Assembly (NCBI GenBank): GCA_963654355.1
Contig: CAVKBM010000008.1
Location: forward strand, 1 to 50,448
Direction of reading: 5' to 3'
DNA length: 50,448 nt
Origin: UBA1181 sp963654355
Lineage (GTDB): Bacteria; Bacteroidota; Bacteroidia; Bacteroidales; Paludibacteraceae
The stretch's first letter is position 1. Every line of letters starts with the position of its first letter. Under the pieces are notes generated by a model. That model was not told the origin of the DNA, made no database searches, and worked only from the letters and a program-made list of their open reading frames with translations. Position numbers and translations under genes: made by a program. Below, piece by piece: positions 21,701 through 30,700 of the stretch.

Positions 21701-24700
21701 CGGAGAGATTAACCACACTTCCTTTACAAATCTTGAAGTCTTGGCCGTTCTCGTCTGTGAACTCGACGATTGGTTTATAGTTTGGTGTTACAGTCACACT
21801 TGTGATGTTGTCCACATCACATCCGTCCAATGTTGCACCAAATGTGTAGGCATATTGCTTTCCTGCAACCAACCCTTTGTCTTCATTCGTGGTGTAGGTG
21901 CTTGGATAGGTGTTTGTCTTGTCCGTGCCTACATAGAATGTGTTGATGTTGCTGTTCGCTTTGTCAACTACGAAGATGGCCTGCTTGCCGTCGCAAACGC
22001 TGACATTCTTGAACGCCAAGGTTGGCAATGGTTTCGCTTCAATGGTTATGCTATTGCTATTCTTACATTTGAGTGCGTCGTCGGATGCTGCGATCAACAC
22101 GTATGTGGTTGTCTCCGCAAATGGAGATACGGTGTATGTGCTTTGGGTAGCTCCCGTGATGGTTTGCGTATTACCGTTAGCATCTATGTAACCCCATTGA
22201 TAATCTGTTAGGTTGGTCTTGCCATCCTCCTTTAAAGTAAACGTTCCGTTTGTACAATACTTGCTTGCTCCGTCTTCTGTTGCGATGGTGATGGTTGGCA
22301 AATCTTGTATGTTGACCTTGAACTCCGCTTTGTTGCTTCTACAAGTTGTGGTAGCTGTTCCATGGGTATGTGTGTCGGTTACATAAAGCGAGTAAGTCTG
22401 TCCTTTGACGAGGTTTGTCGCCTCGTATGTCGCAGCACCTCCGCTCCATGAGTACCCTGGATTCTCCCATGCATAGTTTTTATTGACATCGGCATTCAAG
22501 GTTATGTCGCCATTCTTACAAATGGTGGCTTCTGTCGCATCTTTGTCGTTAGCGTCGGCATAGATGTTAGCTTCTGGTTTTGGATAAACGTAAACCTTGA
22601 ATGTTATATCTGCGGAACATTCTCCTGATACGGCGTTTACAGCATATTCTTTGTATTTGCGAATGCCGTTAGTCCCTGTTAACTCGTTGTAATTTAATGT
22701 CTCTTGCAATGAACTTCCCGTAGTTCCTTCACTTGTCCAGGTGTAACTGTTAGCACCTGAAAGTCTGATAGTTCCGGTCGCTCCGTCGCAACGTACAGTG
22801 TCTCCTAATACGGCGATTTCTGGTCTCTCCACACGGTTGAATGTGTATTCCGTGCTTCCGATACATGTCTTATTGCTTGTCGTCTCTACTGCTTTCAGCC
22901 ATACGGAGATGCTATTTGGCGAACTCTCGCTGATTTGATACTTAAGTACGCCGTTGTCATCCGTCATTTCCTTTGTGAGGGCGGCGTCTTCATGCCAGGT
23001 GTATGAAACGGCGCTTCCGCTTTGTGTAATCTGCAAACCTGGCGTCAATGTCACAGAGTTGCCGATACATGCTGCTCCGTCTTGTGTTACTTCTGGTTTT
23101 GGCGAGTTGACTACGTTGACAATTGCTGTCTTAGTGGCGGTACAACCGTCGATAGATGTCGCAGTCGCCGTGTAGACTGATCTTGTGGTAGGTGTGACGG
23201 TTATCTTACCAGAATTGTCGCCAGTTGGTGTCAAGACGGTCTTACTTGCATCGGTCCAGGCAATGGTGTATTTGTCTGCATCTGTTGCCACCAACTCTGC
23301 TGACTCTTGTCCTCCGCTACAGATATAGAGATTCTCTTTCTCTACGCCGAAGGTCGGTGTAGAGTTGGCTTTTATCGTTTTCTCTAATTCGTATGTACAT
23401 CCTGCTTTTGTGGTCGCAGTTACTTTGTAGGTGCGATTGCTTGCCTGTAATGTCACAGAGGTCGCATTGGCAAGATTGATGCTTGATGGTTCTGTGTTGC
23501 CCTCAGCCCAATACTTCCATGCGTAGGTGGTGTTTTCTGTAACCGCCGTGTTCGACAAACTGATTGTCATAGGGTTGCCTTCGCAGACTGGGGTGGAGGT
23601 GAACTCAAATGTAGGGATTGGGTTGACAGTAACGGTGTAAGTCGCACTTCCCGTACATTGGGTCGTATTGTCTTCCGCGGTTACTTTATAGGTGCGTGTT
23701 TCCGTTGCATCGTTGATGACAATTTTGTCATTGATTGCTGTTTCTGCATTGTAAGTTCCATCTGCTGTTTTTGCAGAAGTCCATCTATAAGCGACATTCG
23801 TGTTCTCCACGTTGTTTGTCTTGGCGGACGGTGTCAATGTGACATTTGCGCCTGCACATACGGAAGAATTGTCGCTCGTGATGGTAACGGTTGGGTTGCT
23901 GTTGACTATCACTGTCCAATCTGACTCGCTTGAACAGTTGTCAGCCGTTGTTGCCTTTACTGTGTATTTCGTACCATATTTAGGTGTCGTGGACAAGTCC
24001 GCTCCGTTTCCATCGTTGGCATTCCATTTGAATGTTGTGTTGCTGATGTCCGATCTCGCAGTCAAGCCAAAAACTTCATTCAGACAGATTTCGCTTGATC
24101 TGTCGGTCGTGTTGACGTTTCGTCCTGCTTTGTCTGTGTCAAATGTGATTGTAGGTGTCTTGTTGACAGCTACTTCAACAACCGCATCCTTCCCACATCC
24201 GTTGTTGTAAGCGGTGATGTAGTACTTCGCAAATCCATCTTCGTCTTCATCGGTGATGTTAGACAAAGTGCGCGAAGGTCCCGTCGTCGCATCTATCGTG
24301 CTTCTTGTCGCATCGGTGTACCAGTTGATAGAAGTCGCACCAGTAATCGTGATGGTGGTGTTTCCGCCTTCACAGACTGTTGGATTTCCATAGGTAATCG
24401 TGATGTCGTCTTTTACTTTTATTTCGTAGGTCGTGGCGACACTTTGACATCCGTATCCATCAGTACCGATAACGCTATAAGTTGTGTTTGCTGTCAGTGC
24501 ATCTGTCGTGAGATTTGCTGTCTCGTTGCCTGATATCTTAGTTCCCGTAGCAACGTCTCCCTTGTACCATTGGTAAGATGTGGCAGTGGTTGATGTCGCT
24601 GTCAAATCTGATGTTGCGCCATAACAGATGTTGTTGTCTCCTGAAATAGAGACACTTGGAATCGCATTGACGGTTACTTTGATAGACTTTTGTGCGGTAC

Positions 24701-27700
24701 AGGTCAACGTACTTGTTCCAACAGCGTAGTCCTTTTCTCCCGTCACTGTGTATTGTAATGTGCCTGTCGTGTTAGGTGTTAGGTTGGCGACATTCTTCTC
24801 TGTGGTTGATGGCACTAAACCAACAGCCGTCGTCCATACATAGCGTGTCGGTGCCACTGCTCCGTCTGTCAATTGCAACGCTATGCTTTCTCCATAACAC
24901 ATTCTGACATCATTTGGAACAGTAAAGTCTGGGTTCTCCTTGACAGTGGCTTTGACTTGTTGCTCCTTAGATGTACATCCGTTTTTGGTGGCCGTTAAGA
25001 GATAGGTTCTGTCTTTTGTCAATTTCTCTGAATAGGACGAACCTGTCTTTGGCGTGACGTTCTGTCCGTCTTCGCCTACCCACGTCCATGAATAGTAGTC
25101 GGCTGCTTTGTCTGCATCGGTGGCTGTTGCTTTTACGGTTGCTACTTCTCCGCTACAGATAGTGACATCGTCGGCGGTGAAAGTAGGATATGGTTTGGTG
25201 CTGAGTGTATAGGTTGCACTTCCTTCACAACCCATAGTGTTGGTCGCTTTGACGGTTACAACGGATTCTGCATCTATGGATGGTGTCGTGAACGTCGCTC
25301 CTGTTTCGCTTTGCTTTGTGGTTCCAATCAGCCAAGTGTATCCACCATTGAGAGACATACTTGTTCCATCGTAGTTCTTAGCTGCCGAGAAACTTGCGTT
25401 CAATGCTTTTTGATCGCCTTGACAAATTGTCTCAGAACCTGCGGTTTCACCCTCAATCATCAAGATTGGGTTGGCTTGAATATAGAGGTCTTTCGTTGCT
25501 TCTGCACTACAGTTGTTGGCATCGGTATAGGTTACCTTTACCGTTGTCGGACTGGTTGTTGGCAGAATAGTGTTTTCGTTGCTGTTCGTATTGTTGATAT
25601 TCCAAACCCATGCGTTGGAGGTGGCATCAGCGGCGTTTCCAGTCTTTGCAGCAGTAAGATTCAACCCTTCTGTTGAACCTTGACATACATAGTCGTTTCC
25701 AGACAGCGTTACTGTCGGTCTTGCGTGCACATTGATTGTCTTTGTCGCTTCACTCGTACAGCCTGCTACCGTGATTGAGGCGGTGAATTCTTGAACTCCT
25801 GTGCCTGCAATGGTAATCTTTCTTGCTTCGGAAACTTTTGTGTTTCCATTGTTTCCGTATAGGTTGTCAGTCCAATAGATTGGAGTTTCGGTCGACTCTT
25901 TTGAAGAGGATGCGGTCAACTCGACACTAGCACCTTCACATGCGTTGTCTACCGCGGTGATGTTCAAGTCTGGCTTTTCGTTGACGGTAACCTCATCGTA
26001 GGCAAATTCAGACTGACACCCAAAGACGGCTAATTTGCCAGACACCTTGTATGTAGTGGTCTGGGCAAGATCACTAATGTTGTATTGGTTGTTTGTGGCG
26101 GTAGCATCTTTTGAATCTCCTATATACCAACTCCAACCATTTTCATCCATTCCTGTTAAATAGTTAGTCGCCTTTGCTGTCAGGGTGACATTGTTGTCTC
26201 CTGCACAGATGTTTCCTGCAGGGTGGGTGAGGGTAACAATTGGTTTTGCCTTGTAATGAATGGTCAATGGCTCGACGGAAACCGCACATCCTTCTGGTGT
26301 TGAAAGTGTGAGACTAAACTCTTGGTCTGCATTGATCTGCATTGCGCTTGTCGTCTGTCCGCTTCCTCCTTGTGGCGCCCAGGTGAAGAGGAATCCGTTT
26401 ACATCTGAAACTACATTGCCATTTTCGTCCTTGATTTTGACCTTGAGTTGGAAATCTTGGTCTTGGCAGACGAAGTATTCGTTGCTATATTCTGTAACTC
26501 CATCTTCTGCTATTATTTCAGCCGTGTAGATAGGTTGATACTTGATCTCTTGCTCTCCATAGTTCGTGCATCCGTAGTTGGTTTTCGCTACGGCTTTGAA
26601 CTTGTTCGCATTTTCTAATGTTGCGGCTGAAAGGGTGATGTAGCTTGATGTGCCTGCAAGTTGTGTCTCTTTGTTGGCATCGTCTATCGCATACCAAGTC
26701 CATGAATTGACAATCGCACTGCTCACCGAGTTGCTAGCGGTCAAACTAGTGGAGGTTCCCTGGCAGATTTTTGCGGGATCTGCAATGGTAACCTCTGGGT
26801 TAGGACGCTCATTGATAGTCTTCTCGGCTGATGATGTACAAACTTTAGTCTCTGTAACGCCGTCGTACTCGTCTGAATGTGCTTCACCTACCGAAACAAT
26901 GTATTTGATAGTTCCATCTTGTGTGTTGATGGTTGGTTTGATCTCGTTGGTTGTGTTACCACTTCCGACATATTTCGTGTTTTCATCGCTTTCATACCAT
27001 TGATAAGAGATGTTTGCATTTCCAACTGTGGCAGGGGTTGCGGTAGCTGTGATTGTAACCACAGAGTCTCTACATACGTCGTCCTTTGCTGTCGCTACTA
27101 CGGATAGTGCTTCGTGTACTTTCACCGTGTAGGTTGCTTCTCCTGTACAGCCTGCGTTGTCGGTAACGGTTACTTTGAAATCGGAAGCAGAGGTCAACGC
27201 TGTTGTTGTCATGGTCTGGTTGTCTTGACCATTGCTCCACAAGTAGGCTGTGGCGTTGGCGTAGTTGGCTGTCAACTCTATATCCTCTCCCAAACAATAG
27301 ATGTGGTTACCTGTTATGGTTGGGGTTGGTTGTGGATTGATGTCAAGTTTCACCTCTTTCTGAGTGTAGCATCCACTTTCTTGTCCTACGACATAGAGCG
27401 TGTATTCGCTTTGACCTGTGGCTATTTTCTTTTTAATACTCTCCCATGTCTCGGTGTATTTCGCTCCGGAAGACAAACTTCCTGCGCCTACCTTGTAATT
27501 GCTTTCATCTTGTTGCGTGCTATACCATTTGTATGTGGCAGCACCTGTAACGGTGACACTCAGATTCTTTCCTTCACAAAATGCGGTCTCTGTCTGCTCA
27601 ATCGTTGGCTTCTCGTATACAACGACAGATTTTGTCTTGATGGAAGAACAAAGGTTTTCGTCTATGACGCTGGCAGTGAACAGAGTTACCTCGTTCAGTG

Positions 27701-30700
27701 TCGCTTTAATGGTTGTTTTATCTGAATTGTATTTTATGTCGCTGTTGTCGACAGTTGGGGAAGTCGCCCATGTAACTGATTGGATAGCTTTGTCTGCTGC
27801 TACGTTGAGCTCTGTTTGCTCTCCTCCACAAATGGCCTTTCCTCCTTCAATGGTGATGTTGGCCGGTGTGTTCACTTTGACGGTTGCAGATGCTCTACCT
27901 GCACAGCCTGCATCTGCGGTTGCGACTATATTGTAGGTTTGATCTGTCAATGGAGATACTGTGATCTCATTCGTGTTGTTGTTTTGTCCTGTCCAACTCC
28001 AAGACTTAATGTTGACTCCTGTCGTTGTGCATTTTGCCTTCAGTGTCGTGTTTTCTCCTTTACAAATTGTTAGGTCACCCTCAATCTCAATCTCTGGCAT
28101 CGGATTGATGGTGATAGTCTTGTAGGTCTCTCCCTCACAAGCGTCTTTCGTACCTCTTAGAAAATAGGTTACTTTATCATACTTCTGCGCACCCATCGAT
28201 GGCGTTACGGTAACTCCGTCTCCTAATTCGGTTCTGACGGCTGTCCTTTTTGAAGGATCTGCTATTGCTTCGGTTGGATCTCCATACGCCATATACCAAG
28301 TGTATGTGCCATCTTCTGCTCCTGAAGGGACAAGGTTCATGGACTCTTCATCGCAGATGTTGTCTGCTGAAGAGATCTTGAGGGTTGGCGTCGTCTTGAC
28401 GGTTATGCTCGTAGAGAAGGTGTTCTCGCATCCATGATAGTCGCGACCCATCGCAAAGACTTCTATCGTCTTTTGTGTCTTGCCGTCTCCGTCTGCTGTG
28501 AGGGTATAGGTGTTGAAGGTGTTCTTCATATCTGTAACCGTCTGCCAATCGGTCAACCATGTCTTGTTGCCATTCTCCATGGTGTAGAACCTGAACGCCT
28601 CCATACCCACGGAGTCTGCCGTGATAAGGTCTTTCTCTCCTGGACATACGCGGGAACTTGCTGGCGTAACGGTGAACACTGGCAGGTCGCGTACGATTAT
28701 CTGCTGTGTCTTGGTTGACGAGCAGGAGGACGCATTCGCCCCCGTTCCACTTGTTGCCGTTGCGGTTACGGTGTAGACTGTTGAAAAGGTTGGAGTGAGT
28801 TTCAAATCTGCTCCATCGGCATCGTTTTTATTCCACTTGTAGGTGACGGTCTTGTTGTCCTCGTTGTTCCAACCCGTATAGATGGCGGTGTCTTGAGCGA
28901 CTAACTCAAGCTTGTCGTTCATACACAGATCTGTGTCTCCCATAATTTTTATTTCTGGGGTCTTGTTGGTTGTGACTTTCTTATAGTAAGTCGACTGACA
29001 AGTCACGTCTGAGTAGTTGCGGAAGGCCGTTACTTTGTAGGTGTAGTTGGCGGTCGGTGGCACCTCGTTGATAGAACTTGGCATCTTATCTTTCTTAGTG
29101 CGTGTTGACCAAAGGCAAGAGTCTGCTCCGTAGGCGTTGATGATCACGTTCTGCCCTTGACAGATGGCGGCAGGGTCGGAAATGGTAGCGTTCGGCGTGT
29201 CTCGAACGGTAACCTGCACATCAATAGTGTCGCCACAAGCGAACTTGTTGAGTGCTGAGAAACTATAACGGTATATTTTAGAGGTCGATCCTGCTACGCT
29301 TTGGAATGGTCCGACTTCTAATGTGGTTTCGTTCTTCCCTGCCAATTCTGTGCGGATGTTGCCTTCTTTGGTGTACCACTTGTAGCCGCTGACTGCCTCT
29401 GTCCTGTCGTTGCCAGATGCCTTGTGTTCTAATGTGGCAGATTCACCAACGCACACGGCTTTCGGCGCATCAACGGTGAGCTCAGGCAATGGCTTCACAT
29501 AGACGAAGACTGAGTCGGTAGCAGTACATCCGTTGTAAGTGGCATTGGCCAAATACTTCGTGGTGTCTGCAGGACCTAAGGTTACCTTGCGGGTTCTTTC
29601 TGTGTTACTCCACACAATGTTGGAAGAGGTTGCGTCGACTCCATCGTCAGTTCCTTTCAAATCTCCAGATACCGTGTTGCCACTGTTGTCTATGTATGAA
29701 TAAGTACCGATAACGGCGACATCTTTTGTTTGACCTTTACAGATTTCAACTACTTTGCGTTCTCCGTCTTTTTTGTAGACGATATTGGCGTTGGCTTTTT
29801 CTGCCTTGTCGTAGAAATCAAACTCTGGTATGTTCTTGATGGAGACGTCAAAAGTCTTCTCGTAGGAACAGAGTGTGGCGGTGTCTTTCAATGCAACTGT
29901 CCCTGAATAAACAGACTCATAGCGGTAAATTTCGGTAAGGTAGAGCCCCGCGTTGTCTGCCACGCTACCATCAATGGTGAATGAGTTGCTGTTGACCCCT
30001 GCGGTAGAATCCTGTTTTGTCGCGCATTTTGTCAAATCACTTGTGTCATCGCATTTTTTCCAAACGTAGCGGTTCGGTTTGCCACTCACTTCAGACATGT
30101 AGTTGTTGATGGTGAGGGTGGATTTTTCGTTGGCGCAAATGTCTGTTACACCGTTCATGTCGACTGTTGGAGGTTGCATGACCTTGAACTCGACACTCGT
30201 ACTCTTCTCACAACCGTTGACTGTGGTTACGGTCAAAGTCATGACATACTCGCCCTTGTTGGTAGCAGTCCAAGGAAAAGTCTCGTCAAAACTTGAACTC
30301 TTTGTGAAAGTGTGGTCGTAAACGATGACGTTGGTCGCTTTCTCCACGCAAACCCAATGCCAAAACTTGATGGTGTCCAATTGTGTCAATACAGGGTCTG
30401 GGTTGGAAACCAACACCTTAGGAACCCAGGATGTGTCGGAGAAGGTAACTCTGTTATAGCAAGAACGCAGAGCCTTCACTTCCGACTTGATAGGTTCTTT
30501 GGCGATACGTGTCTTAGCGGTTATGCTCGCACAGGAGGTATTAGACCCCGTGATAGTACAGATATAATCAATGTCTTGAATCTCAGAACGCTTAACATAG
30601 GCTTCGTAGTCGGTGTAGGCATTGCCTGTGTTTGGATCTGATAATGACGTTCCATCGCTCGTCTTCCAAACGTAGTTGCCTGCTCCGAAACCGCTTGGAA